Positions 9,197 to 18,673 of a stretch of 47,644 nucleotides of DNA are shown here, piece after piece. Each line of letters starts with the position of its first letter. Position 1 is the stretch's first letter. Location of the stretch: contig NZ_SSMW01000023.1 of NCBI RefSeq assembly GCF_004799405.1, positions 1-47,644 of the forward strand. The letters run 5' to 3'. A model generated the notes under the pieces. It had not been told where the DNA came from. It saw only the letters and a program-made list of their open reading frames with translations, and searched no databases. Both the position numbers and the translations under genes were made by a program. Source of the DNA: Bradyrhizobium sp. (GTDB lineage Bacteria; Pseudomonadota; Alphaproteobacteria; Rhizobiales; Xanthobacteraceae).

Positions 9197-10168
9197 TCAC
9201 ATCCAGCCTTTTTCCTTGTAGAACTTGATCGCGCCCGGATGCAGCGGCGCCGACAGCCCGTTCTTGATCATGTCCTTCGGATCGAGGTTGGCGAAGGCGG
9301 GATGCAGCTTCTTGAACTCATCGAAGTTGTCGAACACCGCCTTGACCAGTGCGTAGACAGTGGTGTCGGCGGCCTTCGCCGAGGTAATGACGGTGGCGAG
9401 TACGCCGTAGGTTTCGGTCGGATTGGCATTGTTGGCGTACATGCCGCCGGGGATCGTCGCCCTGGCGTAATACGGATGGGCGTTGAGTAGCGCGTCTATC
9501 GCCGGTCCGGTCAGCGAAATGAGCTTGGCGCCGCACGCGATGGTCGGGTCCTGAATCGCAGCCGACGGGTGGCCGACGCCGTAGAAGAATCCGTCGATCT
9601 TGTTGTCGCACAGCGCCGTTCCCTGCTCGTCGGCCTTGAGTTCGGCGGCGAGCGAGAAGTCGGCCTTGGTCCAGCCCATCTGCTTGAGCAGTTCTTCCAT
9701 CGACGACAGCGTGCCGGAACCGGGATTGCCGATGTTGAAACGCTTGCCCTTGAAATCGGTGAACTGGGTCACGCCGGCGTCCTTGCGGGCCAATACCGTG
9801 AACGGCTCCGGATGCACGGAGAACACCGCGCGCAGATCGGGATCGGCCTTGTCCTTGAACTGGCCTTCGCCTTTGGCGGCCGCGAACTGAATGTCGGATT
9901 GCGCGAGCCCGAAATCGAGCTCGCCGGTCTTAATGGCGTTGGCGTTGAAGACGGATCCGCCGGTCGACTCGACCGAGCAGCGCAGGCCCGTTTCCGCCCG
10001 ATTCTTGTTCATCAACCGGCACACCGCGCCGCCTACGGCGTAGTACACTCCGGTAACGCCGCCGGTGCCAATGGTAACGAATTTCTGCTGCGCCATTGCC
10101 GGCATGGTCAGCGATGTCAACGCGATCAGCGCCGCAGCCAGGCCCGTATTTCCGGTTCGAAACTTCAT
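9197..10168 (-). CDS. TAXI family TRAP transporter substrate-binding protein
   Basis: A 323-residue periplasmic receptor that delivers its ligand to the fused TRAP permease encoded next. A Sec signal peptide ([17 protein letters not shown], cleavage before QQKFVTIG) leads to the family hallmark [14 protein letters not shown]. Further TAXI features are [20 protein letters not shown] and [10 protein letters not shown]. The second ATG (10168) is preferred over that at 10174, since GGAGGG sits 8 bases before it but only 2 before the other. TAXI ligands known in other systems include glutamate and other carboxylates; this one is unknown. The aminotransferase and RpiR regulator upstream suggest an amino acid or amine-derived compound. 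Confidence 0.93.
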   Translation of the reverse strand: MKFRTGNTGLAAALIALTSLTMPAMAQQKFVTIGTGGVTGVYYAVGGAVCRLMNKNRAETGLRCSVESTGGSVFNANAIKTGELDFGLAQSDIQFAAAKGEGQFKDKADPDLRAVFSVHPEPFTVLARKDAGVTQFTDFKGKRFNIGNPGSGTLSSMEELLKQMGWTKADFSLAAELKADEQGTALCDNKIDGFFYGVGHPSAAIQDPTIACGAKLISLTGPAIDALLNAHPYYARATIPGGMYANNANPTETYGVLATVITSAKAADTTVYALVKAVFDNFDEFKKLHPAFANLDPKDMIKNGLSAPLHPGAIKFYKEKGWM

Positions 10169-10237
10169 CAGCATGTCCCTCCATTTTTGGTGATTAACGC
10201 CCTGAACGTGTACCGGAGATGATCCGGGTCGATCTCG

Positions 10238-11563
10238 CTACGCCCCGACGGCGGCATCGATGGCGTCTCCCAGTCGTTCGACGATCGTGTCGATTGCTTC
10301 GCTGTCGATGATGAACGGCGGGGCCAGCAACACATGGTCGCCCTGCGTGCCATCGACCGTTCCTCCCATCGGATAGACCATGAGCCCGCGCGCCATCGCT
10401 TCACGCTTGATCTGCGCGTGCAATTTGCGCTGCGGATCGAACGGCTTTTTGGTGCCGCGGTCGGCCACGATCTCGAGCCCTTGAAACAGGCCGCGGCCAC
10501 GCACGTCGCCGACGAACGGATGATTGCCGAATCGCTCCTGCAGCCGTCGCGCCAGATGGCCGCCCTGCTGGCGGACATTGGCGAGCAGATTGTCCCGGCG
10601 AATGACCCGCTGCACCGCCAGCGCTGCGGCGCAGGCGAGGGGGTGACCGGTATAGGTGTGGCTATGCTGGAAAGCGCCCGAGCCTTTCGCGATCGTCTCG
10701 AAGATTTTCCGATGCAGCAGGATCGCGCCGATCGGCGCGTAGCCGCCGCCCAGCCCCTTGGCGATCGCCAGGATATCCGGGCTGACGCCTTCCTGCTCGC
10801 AGGCGTGCAAGGTGCCGGTTCGGCCGATGCCGCACATCACCTCGTCGAGAATGAGCAAGATTCCATGCCGGTCGCAGATGTCGCGTACGCGTCTGAAATA
10901 GCCGGGCACCGCGGGGACCGCCCCGAGGGTGGCGCCGACGACCGTCTCGGCGACAAAGGCGATGACGTTCTCGCCGCCCAATTCCTCGATCTTGGACCCG
11001 AGCTCCGCGGCAAGCCGTTTGCCATAGGCTTCGGGCGTCTCGTCCGAACGGCGGTCCCGATATTGATAGACCGGCGACACATGATGCGTATCGATCAACA
11101 GCGGAGCGAATTGCCGGCGCTGCCATTCGCGGCCGCCGGTCGCCAGTGCCCCCAGCGTGACGCCGTGATAGCTCTGACGCCGGGCAATCAGAAAGCGTCG
11201 CTGCGGTTCGCCGCGTTCGACGAAATATTGTCGCGCCAGTTTCAGCGCCGCTTCGATCGCTTCGGATCCGCCGCTGACGAAGAAGGCATGGTCGAGGCCT
11301 TCCGGCGCGTGTGCGACCAGATCGTCGGCAAGCTCTTCGGCCGCTTGCGAGGTGAAGAAGCTGGTATGCGCATATTCCAGCCGGTCGAGCTGCGCGCGCA
11401 TGGCGGCTAGAATGTCGGGATGCGAATGGCCGAGACAGGAAACCGCGGCGCCTCCGGAAGCGTCGATATAGTCTCTGCCCGCTGTATCGCGGATGTAGAT
11501 GCCCTTGGCGCTTTCGGCGACCGGATAGCTGTGGTTGATCTGTCTGTGCAGGACGTGGGTCAC
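10238..11563 (-). CDS. Class III PLP-dependent aminotransferase
   Basis: A 441-residue cytosolic aminotransferase of the omega-amino-acid/diamine group. Visible elements are the ASGGAAVSCLGH N-terminal motif, SGGSEAIEAALK for the phosphate-binding loop, SYHGVTLGAL, the PLP-contacting Asp in LLILDEVMCGIGRTG and the Schiff-base Lys in LAIAKGLGGGY. HTYTGHPLACA follows. The start is the GTG at 11563, whose last two bases overlap the stop of the upstream regulator in a GTGA junction, so translation is probably coupled. The frame remains open far upstream, but that part is the antisense of the regulator. It likely deaminates the compound imported by the TRAP system. The substrate is not predictable from sequence. 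Confidence 0.9.
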   Translation of the reverse strand: MTHVLHRQINHSYPVAESAKGIYIRDTAGRDYIDASGGAAVSCLGHSHPDILAAMRAQLDRLEYAHTSFFTSQAAEELADDLVAHAPEGLDHAFFVSGGSEAIEAALKLARQYFVERGEPQRRFLIARRQSYHGVTLGALATGGREWQRRQFAPLLIDTHHVSPVYQYRDRRSDETPEAYGKRLAAELGSKIEELGGENVIAFVAETVVGATLGAVPAVPGYFRRVRDICDRHGILLILDEVMCGIGRTGTLHACEQEGVSPDILAIAKGLGGGYAPIGAILLHRKIFETIAKGSGAFQHSHTYTGHPLACAAALAVQRVIRRDNLLANVRQQGGHLARRLQERFGNHPFVGDVRGRGLFQGLEIVADRGTKKPFDPQRKLHAQIKREAMARGLMVYPMGGTVDGTQGDHVLLAPPFIIDSEAIDTIVERLGDAIDAAVGA

Positions 11564-12447
11564 GATCGATTGGGCCGCTTTCTTGTTGCCGGGAGATAAG
11601 TGTCGAAGGCTTCGAGCTGCTGCTCGCTTGCCGCCAGCGACTTGATGGTCTGGGTTCCCCTGCGCGCCGCAACCAGAGCCGTCAGGCATTCGATCGCGGC
11701 GAAGGCGGGTGTCATGGTGTGAAAGAACGAAGGTGTTTCGGTGCCGACGACCAGCGTCTGCCGGGATAACATCGCAAGCGGCGAGACCTCGCTGTCGGTA
11801 ATGGCAATGATCCGTGCCCCGCGCTTGTCGGCGTAGCGGGCGGCCTGCACGGTCTGCCGCGTGTAGGGCTTGACCGAGATCGCCAGCAGCACATCGGCGG
11901 GACCGATCGTCCGCAACGCGTCGGTTGCAATGCCGCCGGGACCGTCGACCAGCACCGAGGCGGCCCCGAGCAGCGAGCGGGCATAATGAAAACCGTAAGC
12001 CACCGAAAAGGTCGAGCGCAACCCCAGACAAAACACGCGTTTGGATTTGGCGATGATTTCCGCGGCGGCCCTCAATCGATCGATCGCCGGTGGCGTCGAG
12101 AGTTCCTGCAGGTGAAGACTCAGCGAGGAAAAAATGTCCTGGATCAGCGCTTCGTCGCCCTCGCTGTCGCGCCGCCGCAGGAGCTCTGCGGCGCGCCCGC
12201 GATAGCTCTCCGGGCGCTGGCGGAAAGCTTCGGCGAACAGTCCGCGAATTTCGTCATAACCCTGGAGCTTGAACCGCTGCGCCAGCCGCGTCAGCGTTGC
12301 CGGCGGGATGCCGGCCCGCCGCGCCTGTTCGCGCATGGTGAGCAGCGCAACATCGGCTGGATGATCGATCACCCATCGCGCCGCCTCCTTCAGTTGCGGC
12401 GGCAACTCGTCAAAGCCCGCCGTCAGCTCAACAAGCAACTGTTTCAT
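11560..12447 (-). CDS. MurR/RpiR family transcriptional regulator
   Basis: A 295-residue regulator with an N-terminal RpiR-type helix-turn-helix (residues ~1-80; LLTMREQARRAGIPPATLTRLAQRF) and a C-terminal sugar-isomerase (SIS) ligand-binding domain (~125-260; RVFCLGLRSTFSVAYGF, then AISVKPYTRQTVQAA). Such proteins usually bind phosphorylated sugars or small catabolites and control neighbouring catabolic genes. It is the first gene of the minus-strand operon with the aminotransferase and TRAP genes and very likely regulates it. I use the ATG at 12447; a TTG two codons upstream is possible. No operator is recognisable in the bases before it. Confidence 0.9.
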   Translation of the reverse strand: MKQLLVELTAGFDELPPQLKEAARWVIDHPADVALLTMREQARRAGIPPATLTRLAQRFKLQGYDEIRGLFAEAFRQRPESYRGRAAELLRRRDSEGDEALIQDIFSSLSLHLQELSTPPAIDRLRAAAEIIAKSKRVFCLGLRSTFSVAYGFHYARSLLGAASVLVDGPGGIATDALRTIGPADVLLAISVKPYTRQTVQAARYADKRGARIIAITDSEVSPLAMLSRQTLVVGTETPSFFHTMTPAFAAIECLTALVAARRGTQTIKSLAASEQQLEAFDTYLPATRKRPNRS

Positions 12448-12709
12448 CGCCAAGGGGTCTGTCCTCGGATTGTCGTCATGACGAGCAGGCTAGATCTAGC
12501 ACGCCGTGGATGCAACGTTCGTCTCAAAACGCAAGAAAACGGTTCAAACGTTTCGATCTTGCGGCGAAAAGGTCCATGGCCGATCGGTGGCGCGGCATCA
12601 GACGTCCCTTCGTCGAGGAGGATGGGATGGGTGGGCGGGGAAGTCGTGCCGGCGTCTCGCGCATGCTGCAAGCAGCGGCTATCCGGGGACCATGTCCGCG
12701 AAACGCAGC

Positions 12710-13939
12710 CTATTCGGCGGCCAGCGATTTCTTCCGGAGTGGCAGGCCGAGGCGCTCCCAGACCTGCAACAGCGCATCGGCGAGCTGATCAATCAATCCG
12801 TCGTCGTGATAGGGCGACGGCGTGATCCTCAGGCGCTCGGTGCCCCTGGCGACGGTCGGATAGTTGATCGGCTGGATATAGATATTGTGCTCTTCCAGCA
12901 GCAGGTCGGAGGCTTGCTTGCAATGTTCGGGGTCGCCGACGAACAGCGGCACGATATGGGTGTCGCTCGACATCACCGGCAGGCCTGCGGCGGCGAGGAT
13001 CGCCTTGACGCGGGCGGCGCGGTCCTGATGACGTTCGCGCTCCCAGTTCGAGGTCTTGAGGTGCCGGATCGCCGCCGTCGCCGCCGAGCAGATCGCCGGC
13101 GGCAGCGCGGTCGTGAAGATAAAGCCGGGCGCGTAGGAACGGACGGCATCGATGATGTCGGCGCTTCCGGCGATGTAGCCGCCGAGGCAACCGAATGCCT
13201 TGGCCAGCGTGCCTTCCAGAATATCGATGCGGTGCATGACGCCGTCGCGCTCGGCGATGCCGCCGCCGCGCGGACCGTACATGCCGACCGCGTGAACCTC
13301 ATCGACAAAGGTCATCGCGCCGTAACGTTCGGCGAGATCGCAGATCTTCGAAAGCGGCGAGATATCGCCGTCCATCGAATACAGGCTCTCGCAGACGATC
13401 AGTTTCGGCCGGTCAGGGCCCGCCGCGCGCAGCAGTTCCTCCAGATGCGCCATGTCGCTGTGACGGAACACCTGGCGCTCGCAGCCGGATTGGCGGATGC
13501 CCTCGATCATCGAATTGTGATTGAGCGCGTCCGACAGGATCAGGCAGTTCGGAATCAGCTTGCAGATCGTCGCAATGCCGGTCTGGTTCGAAACATAACC
13601 CGAAGTGAACAGCAGTGCCGCCTGCTTGCCGTGCAGATCGGCCAGTTCCTGCTCGAGTTGCACCAGGGGATGGTGCGTGCCCGCGATATTACGGGTGCCA
13701 CCGGCGCCGGTGCCCACCCGGGTGGCGGTCTCGACCATGGCGCCGACTACCTTCGGATGCTGGCCCATGCCGAGATAGTCGTTGGAGCACCAGATCACGA
13801 CATTGCGCGCGCCCTTGGGCGAATGCCACACCGCATGCGGAAACCGGCCCGCGATCCGTTCGAGATCGGCGAAAACCCGGTAACGCCGCTCGTCATGCAG
13901 GCGGCTGAGGGCGGTACTGAAGAACTGGCTGTAATCCAT
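12710..13939 (-). CDS. hemA: 5-aminolevulinate synthase
   Basis: Condenses glycine with succinyl-CoA to 5-aminolevulinate, the first step of haem synthesis by the C4 (Shemin) route used in alphaproteobacteria. The 409-residue length matches the bacterial enzyme. Visible motifs are [13 protein letters not shown], the glycine-rich [43 protein letters not shown] with the PLP-ring Asp and His, and the PLP lysine in [13 protein letters not shown] near residue 248. The ATG at 13939 matches the usual N-terminus MDYSQFF. The longer in-frame start adds 12 atypical residues. The gene is monocistronic by position: its neighbours on both sides are more than 250 bases away. I see no convincing FixK/Fnr box upstream. 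Confidence 0.97.
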   Translation of the reverse strand: MDYSQFFSTALSRLHDERRYRVFADLERIAGRFPHAVWHSPKGARNVVIWCSNDYLGMGQHPKVVGAMVETATRVGTGAGGTRNIAGTHHPLVQLEQELADLHGKQAALLFTSGYVSNQTGIATICKLIPNCLILSDALNHNSMIEGIRQSGCERQVFRHSDMAHLEELLRAAGPDRPKLIVCESLYSMDGDISPLSKICDLAERYGAMTFVDEVHAVGMYGPRGGGIAERDGVMHRIDILEGTLAKAFGCLGGYIAGSADIIDAVRSYAPGFIFTTALPPAICSAATAAIRHLKTSNWERERHQDRAARVKAILAAAGLPVMSSDTHIVPLFVGDPEHCKQASDLLLEEHNIYIQPINYPTVARGTERLRITPSPYHDDGLIDQLADALLQVWERLGLPLRKKSLAAE

Positions 13940-14249
13940 CGCAAAACCTGAAGCTGTGCCGAGGCAACGGGCCAACGCGGCGAGGCCTTTTTAGAGCGTT
14001 TCCAGGTTTGATGTCGAGCCGGAATTGGGCCTTCGGATGCCTCGTCGGCGGGACGCCGGGTTGTTTCAGGCGCGGATCAAGACACGCTTGTCTCTGCGGC
14101 ATGCGAGGCGCCGTTTGGCGGGGCCGCGCCGATGCGCCGGAAACCGGCATTTTCCGGCCGTAACGCGCTCACGACGCTGGCGCAGCGTGCCATTGACGCC
14201 GGAAAATCAGCGTAGGACATTTCAAGCACGAGCGAACGGGAAGCCGGCC
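13940..14249. other. Divergent intergenic region, hemA / amidohydrolase operon
   Basis: About 310 bases between two divergent transcripts. It must hold the promoters of hemA (minus) and of the amidohydrolase-ABC operon (plus). A TTGACG at 14193 is followed by no convincing -10 box, so I do not call a promoter. No gene or strong hairpin is seen. Confidence 0.5.
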
Positions 14250-15485
14250 ATGGATGTCTACCATTTCAAGAATTTCGAAATGCTCGATCCGGCGGCCGGG
14301 GAATTGCGCGGCGGCCACGAACTGGTGGTCGAAGGCGACACCATCCGGGAAGTCTCGGAGAAACCGATCAAGCTTGCCAACGCCAGCATCGTCGACTGCG
14401 GCAAGCGCACGCTGATGCCCGGCCTGATCGACAGCCATGTGCACGTGGTGCTGTCCGAGGTCGTGATCCGCAATTTGGAAAGCATGCCGTTGACGCTGAT
14501 GACCGCGCGCGCGGCCGGCCTGATGCGCAAGATGCTCGACCGCGGCTTCACCAGCGTGCGCGACACCGGCGGCGCCGATTGGGGCCTCAAGGAAGCGACG
14601 GATAAAGGGTTGTTGCCGGGGCCGCGGTTGTTCATCGCCGGACGCGCGATCGGGCCCACCGGCGGCCACAGCGACGGCCGCCGCCGCACCGATGTTGGCG
14701 CACGCTGTCAATGCTGCAACGCCTTGGCGTTCTCCATGGGCATCGCCGACGGCGTTTCCGAAGTCCGCCGCGCGGTGCGCGAGGAAATGCGCCAGGGTTG
14801 CGACCAGGTGAAGATCATGATGTCCGGCGGCGTCGCCTCCCCCTACGATCCGCTCGATAGCCTGCAGTTCTCGGTGGACGAGGTGGCGGCGGCGGTGGAG
14901 GAAGCGCGTGCCTTCGGCCGCTATGTCTGCGCTCACGCCTATACGCCGGAAGCCATCACGCGCGCGGCGCATGCCGGCGTGCGCACGATCGAGCACGGCA
15001 ACCTGATCGACGATGCCTCGGCAAAGCTGATGGCCGCGAAGGGCATGTTCCTGGTCGCCAATCTCGTCACTTATTTCGAGATGAAGAAGCATGCCGCCGA
15101 ATACGGCATGAGTTCGGATATGCTGGCCAAGAACGACCTCGTTATCGACGGCGCCTTGAAGTCACTCGAAATCTGCAAGCGCCACGGCATCCCGGTCGCC
15201 TACGGCACCGACCTGCTCGGCCAGTTGCAGGTGGCGCAGTCCGACGAATTCACGCTCCGCGCCCAGGTGCTGTCGCCGGCCGAGATCATCCGCTCAGCCA
15301 CCACGATCGGCGCAGCGGTCGTGCGCATGGAGGGCAAGCTCGGCTGCCTGAAGCCGGGCGCCTTTGCCGACCTGCTGGTCGTCGACGGCAATCCGCTTCT
15401 GAATCTGAAGCTGTTTCAGGAGGAAGGTCGGCACCTTTCGGTCATCATGAAAGGCGGACGCTTCCACAAGAACCGGCTGCAGTGA
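14250..15485 (+). CDS. Metal-dependent amidohydrolase (first tandem paralog)
   Basis: A 411-residue TIM-barrel hydrolase of the amidohydrolase superfamily (COG1228-like group with imidazolonepropionase and peptidase relatives). The binuclear-metal set is complete: His63 and His65 in SHVHV, a Lys188 placed for carboxylation (VKIMMSGG), His229 (CAHAY), His249 (IEHGN) and Asp321 (YGTDLLG). Characterised relatives hydrolyse the C-terminal residue from dipeptides or N-acyl amino acids; the present substrate is unknown. No signal peptide is visible, so it should act in the cytosol. I took the ATG at 14250, where the family sequence (YHFKNFEMLDP) begins. It is the first gene of the operon, and its stop overlaps the start of the paralog by one base. 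Confidence 0.9.
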   Translation: MDVYHFKNFEMLDPAAGELRGGHELVVEGDTIREVSEKPIKLANASIVDCGKRTLMPGLIDSHVHVVLSEVVIRNLESMPLTLMTARAAGLMRKMLDRGFTSVRDTGGADWGLKEATDKGLLPGPRLFIAGRAIGPTGGHSDGRRRTDVGARCQCCNALAFSMGIADGVSEVRRAVREEMRQGCDQVKIMMSGGVASPYDPLDSLQFSVDEVAAAVEEARAFGRYVCAHAYTPEAITRAAHAGVRTIEHGNLIDDASAKLMAAKGMFLVANLVTYFEMKKHAAEYGMSSDMLAKNDLVIDGALKSLEICKRHGIPVAYGTDLLGQLQVAQSDEFTLRAQVLSPAEIIRSATTIGAAVVRMEGKLGCLKPGAFADLLVVDGNPLLNLKLFQEEGRHLSVIMKGGRFHKNRLQ

Positions 15486-16723
15486 TGTCCCGGCAAATCC
15501 TGTTCAGGAATTTCGAATTGCTCGAACCCTCGTTCGGCGAATTGCGTGGCGGCTATCAGTTGCTGGTCGAGGGCGACACCGTCAAGGAACTCAGCGACAG
15601 GCCGATCGAGGCGCGTGAAGCGACGGTGATCGATTGCGGCAAGCGCACTCTGATGCCGGGACTGATCGACTGTCATGTTCACGCCATCCACAGCGAGGTC
15701 AACGTCCGTTTCATGGAGGCGATGCCGCTGACGTTGATTGCGGCGCGCGCGGCGACGCGATTGCGCGCCATGCTCGACCGCGGCTTCACCACCGTGCGCG
15801 ACACCGGAGGGGCCGACTGGGGCATCAAGACCGCGATCGAAACCGGACATATCACCGGTCCGCGTATTTATATCGCGGGACAGTCGATCGGCCCCACCGG
15901 CGGTCATTCGGATTCGCGCCGCCGCACCAACCGGGGCGGCGAATGCGTCTGCTGCAACGGCCTGCAGTTCAAGTCCGCCATCGCCGACGGCGCCGATGAA
16001 GTCCGCAAGTCCGCGCGCGAGCAGATGCGCCAGGGCGCCGACCATGTAAAGATCATGATGTCGGGCGGCGTCGCATCGCCCTACGATCCGCTCGACAGCC
16101 TGCAATTCTCCGACGGCGAAGTCAGCGCGGCGGTGGAAGAGGCGACCGCCTTCGGGCGCTACGTCTGCGCCCATGCCTATTCGGCGGAGGCCATCACCCG
16201 CGCCGCGCGGCTTGGCGTGCGCACCATCGAGCACGGCAATCTGATCGACGACGCCAGCGCGAAAGCAATGGCGGAAAAGGGCATGTATCTGGTTGCCAAC
16301 CTCGTCACTTACTACGCCATGAAAGAGCGGGCCGCGCAGTGGGGCATGATCGGTGAAAGCCTCGCCAAGAACGAAATCGTGCTGCAGGGCGGGCTGAAGT
16401 CGCTGGAAATCTGCAAGCGCCACGGCATCCCCGTCGCCTATGGCAGCGACCTGCTGGGCGAGTTGCATTGGGACCAGTCGAGGGAGTTCACCATCCGTCA
16501 GGAGGTGGTCGCGCCGATCGAGATCATCCGCTCGGCGACCACCATCGGCGCGGAAGTGCTGCGCATGCCGGGCAGGGTGGGCACGTTGCAGCCGGGCGCC
16601 TTTTCCGACGCTATCGCCGTCGACGGCAATCCGCTGAAAGACCTTGCGCTGCTTGGCGATCAGGGCAAACATCTTTCCCTGATCATGAAGGCGGGTGTGT
16701 TGCACAAGAACCGGCTGAATTGA
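15485..16723 (+). CDS. Metal-dependent amidohydrolase (second tandem paralog)
   Basis: A 412-residue paralog of the preceding gene, similar along its whole length, with the same metal ligands: His64 and His66 (CHVHA), Lys189 (VKIMMSGG), then the CAHAY, IEHGN and YGSDLLG motifs. The ATG lies in a TGATG junction with the upstream stop, so the two are probably coupled and derive from an in-place duplication. Differences are visible around the substrate end of the barrel, for example NRGGECVCCNG here against DVGARCQCCNA there. A pair of Cys residues is kept in both at this place. The two may split related substrates or form mixed assemblies. The chemistry is inferred only from the family. Confidence 0.9.
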   Translation: MSRQILFRNFELLEPSFGELRGGYQLLVEGDTVKELSDRPIEAREATVIDCGKRTLMPGLIDCHVHAIHSEVNVRFMEAMPLTLIAARAATRLRAMLDRGFTTVRDTGGADWGIKTAIETGHITGPRIYIAGQSIGPTGGHSDSRRRTNRGGECVCCNGLQFKSAIADGADEVRKSAREQMRQGADHVKIMMSGGVASPYDPLDSLQFSDGEVSAAVEEATAFGRYVCAHAYSAEAITRAARLGVRTIEHGNLIDDASAKAMAEKGMYLVANLVTYYAMKERAAQWGMIGESLAKNEIVLQGGLKSLEICKRHGIPVAYGSDLLGELHWDQSREFTIRQEVVAPIEIIRSATTIGAEVLRMPGRVGTLQPGAFSDAIAVDGNPLKDLALLGDQGKHLSLIMKAGVLHKNRLN

Positions 16724-16750
16724 TCGAAAGATGCGCGCAGCGAGGCGATC

Positions 16751-17581
16751 TTGACCGTCGTTCCCGGATGGACTTCATCACGCGTCGTCGGCCGCGTGGC
16801 GCTTGGAACCGCGGCCGGCGTGTCGCTGGCGTATATCCTGCTGCCGATGTTCTTCGTGATCTGGCTGGCGTTCTTCGCCCAGGAAATTCCGTCGTTCCCT
16901 CCGGAAGGCTATTCGCTGAAATGGTTCCGCGCCATTCCGGGCAATGACAGGTTCGTCTCGGGATTCCTGCTCAGCCTGCAGGTCGCCGTGGTCGCGACCT
17001 TGATCGGTCTTGCCATCGGCGTTCCCGCCGCGGTTTGCCTGGTGCGAGGGCGCTTCATCGGGCGTGAAGCGGTGAACAACCTGCTGTTGCTGCCGCTGAT
17101 CGTGCCGGGCATCGTGCTCGGCATCGCGCTGTTTGTCTTCCACGTCGAGGCCGAGATCGCGACCGGCTGGCCGATCCTCGGTTCGCTCGGCGGTCTGATC
17201 GCCGGTCACGTCCTGATTGCCATACCCTGGACGGTGCGCCTCATCACCGCCAGCCTTGTCGGCATGGATCGCGCCGTCGAGGAAGCGGCGCAAAGCATGG
17301 GCGCGAACCGCCTGACCACGTTCCGGCGCATTACCCTGCCGGCCATTTTGCCGGGGATCGTTGCGGCAGCCTTGTTTGGCTTCGTCGCCTCGTTCGGGAA
17401 TCTGGAAATGAGCCTGTTTCTGGTCGGTCCCGGCCGCACCACGCTGCCGATCGCGATCCTGCAATACCTCGAATGGAAGATCGACCCGACCATCGCGGCG
17501 GTGTCGGTTCTCCAGATGCTGTTCATCGGCGGCGCCATGCTGTTGACCGATCGTTTCGTCAAAATCGGCCGGGTGGTCTGA
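16751..17581 (+). CDS. ABC transporter permease, PotC-like
   Basis: A 276-residue inner-membrane permease with about six helices and the EAA loop that contacts the ATPase (EEAAQSMGANRLTTFRRITLP). It belongs to the spermidine/putrescine-type (PotC) branch of importers. The start is a TTG at 16751, the first codon giving the usual short N-terminal tail before helix 1; a GCGAGGCG lies just upstream. The ATPase gene begins two bases after its stop. It should pair with the PotB-like permease at 19740 to form the channel heterodimer. Confidence 0.9.
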   Translation: MTVVPGWTSSRVVGRVALGTAAGVSLAYILLPMFFVIWLAFFAQEIPSFPPEGYSLKWFRAIPGNDRFVSGFLLSLQVAVVATLIGLAIGVPAAVCLVRGRFIGREAVNNLLLLPLIVPGIVLGIALFVFHVEAEIATGWPILGSLGGLIAGHVLIAIPWTVRLITASLVGMDRAVEEAAQSMGANRLTTFRRITLPAILPGIVAAALFGFVASFGNLEMSLFLVGPGRTTLPIAILQYLEWKIDPTIAAVSVLQMLFIGGAMLLTDRFVKIGRVV

Positions 17582-17583
17582 CG

Positions 17584-18636
17584 ATGGCGCGCCTGCAACT
17601 GACCGGCATCACCAAATGCTACGGCGACTTCAAGGCCGTCGATGACGTTTCGCTCGAGATCGTCGACGGCGAGTTCCTGGTCCTGCTCGGTCCCTCCGGC
17701 TGCGGCAAGACCACGACCTTGCGCGTCGTTGCCGGCTTCATCGAGCCGACCTCCGGCACCGTGCGGCTGGGCGAACGCGACATCACCGCGCTGCCGCCTT
17801 GGAAGCGTAACGCCGGTCTGGTGTTCCAGAGCTACGCGCTGTTTCCGCACATGAGCGTGGCCGAGAACATCGCGTTCGGTCTCGAGATGCGCAAGATGCC
17901 GAAGGCGGAGATGGCGCCGAAGATCGCCGAGGCCTTGCGCCTGGTGCGGCTCGATCATCTCAGCGACCGGCTGCCGCGGCAATTGTCCGGCGGCCAGCAG
18001 CAGCGCGTGGCGCTGGCCCGCGCGCTGGTCTTCCGGCCCGATGTACTGCTGCTCGATGAGCCGCTGTCCAATCTCGACGCCAAGCTGCGCCAGGAGGTTC
18101 GGGTTGAAATCCGCGAACTGCAACGCAAGCTCGGATTGACCACCGTGATGGTCACCCACGACCAGGAGGAAGCCTTGACCATGGCCGACCGCCTCGTCGT
18201 CATGAGCGAGGGCCGTATTCGCCAGGTCGGGTCGCAGCAGGATCTCTACGAGCGCCCGTCGGAAAAATTCGTCGCGGATTTCGTCGGCCGCTCCACCTTC
18301 ATCGATGGCCGCATCGAGGGTCCCGGCCGCTTCGTCTCGGCCGGCGGCCTCGTCGTCGCCTGCGATGCCTCCGGCGCCGGCAGCGCCGCGCTCGCGCTGC
18401 GCCCCGAACGCCTTGCGCTGATGACGGCCGCAGCACCGGCGATGGACAACAGCTTTCCCGGATCAGTGGAATTCATCTCCTATCTCGGGTCGCAGGTCGA
18501 CCTGCACGTCCGCCTGTCGCCGCTGGAACGGATCATCGTGCAGATCCAGAACCGGCCGGAACAGCCCTTGCCGGTGATCGGACAACAGGTCCATGTCGGC
18601 TGGAGCAAATCGACAGGCCGCGTATTCCAGTCATAA
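17584..18636 (+). CDS. ABC transporter ATP-binding protein, PotA-like
   Basis: A 350-residue ATPase that powers the importer of this operon. Walker A is GPSGCGKTTT from residue 36, the Q-loop is VFQSYALFPHM, the signature LSGGQQQR is near 135, Walker B is VLLLDEP near 154 and the H-loop is MVTHDQEEA. A TOBE-type regulatory domain takes up the last ~110 residues. This layout is that of the PotA/FbpC class. The ATG two bases after the permease stop gives the normal N-terminus (ARLQLTGITKCYGDF). It acts at the cytoplasmic face with the permeases at 16751 and 19740. Confidence 0.95.
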   Translation: MARLQLTGITKCYGDFKAVDDVSLEIVDGEFLVLLGPSGCGKTTTLRVVAGFIEPTSGTVRLGERDITALPPWKRNAGLVFQSYALFPHMSVAENIAFGLEMRKMPKAEMAPKIAEALRLVRLDHLSDRLPRQLSGGQQQRVALARALVFRPDVLLLDEPLSNLDAKLRQEVRVEIRELQRKLGLTTVMVTHDQEEALTMADRLVVMSEGRIRQVGSQQDLYERPSEKFVADFVGRSTFIDGRIEGPGRFVSAGGLVVACDASGAGSAALALRPERLALMTAAAPAMDNSFPGSVEFISYLGSQVDLHVRLSPLERIIVQIQNRPEQPLPVIGQQVHVGWSKSTGRVFQS

Positions 18637-18673
18637 TGTCCCCGCCAACCATTCAACGCCCGGAGGTGTCCAC

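Noticed and set aside
14193..14222. A TTGACG upstream of the amidohydrolase operon as a possible -35 box.
   Set aside because: No acceptable -10 hexamer occurs at 16-18 bases, and such hexamers are expected by chance.
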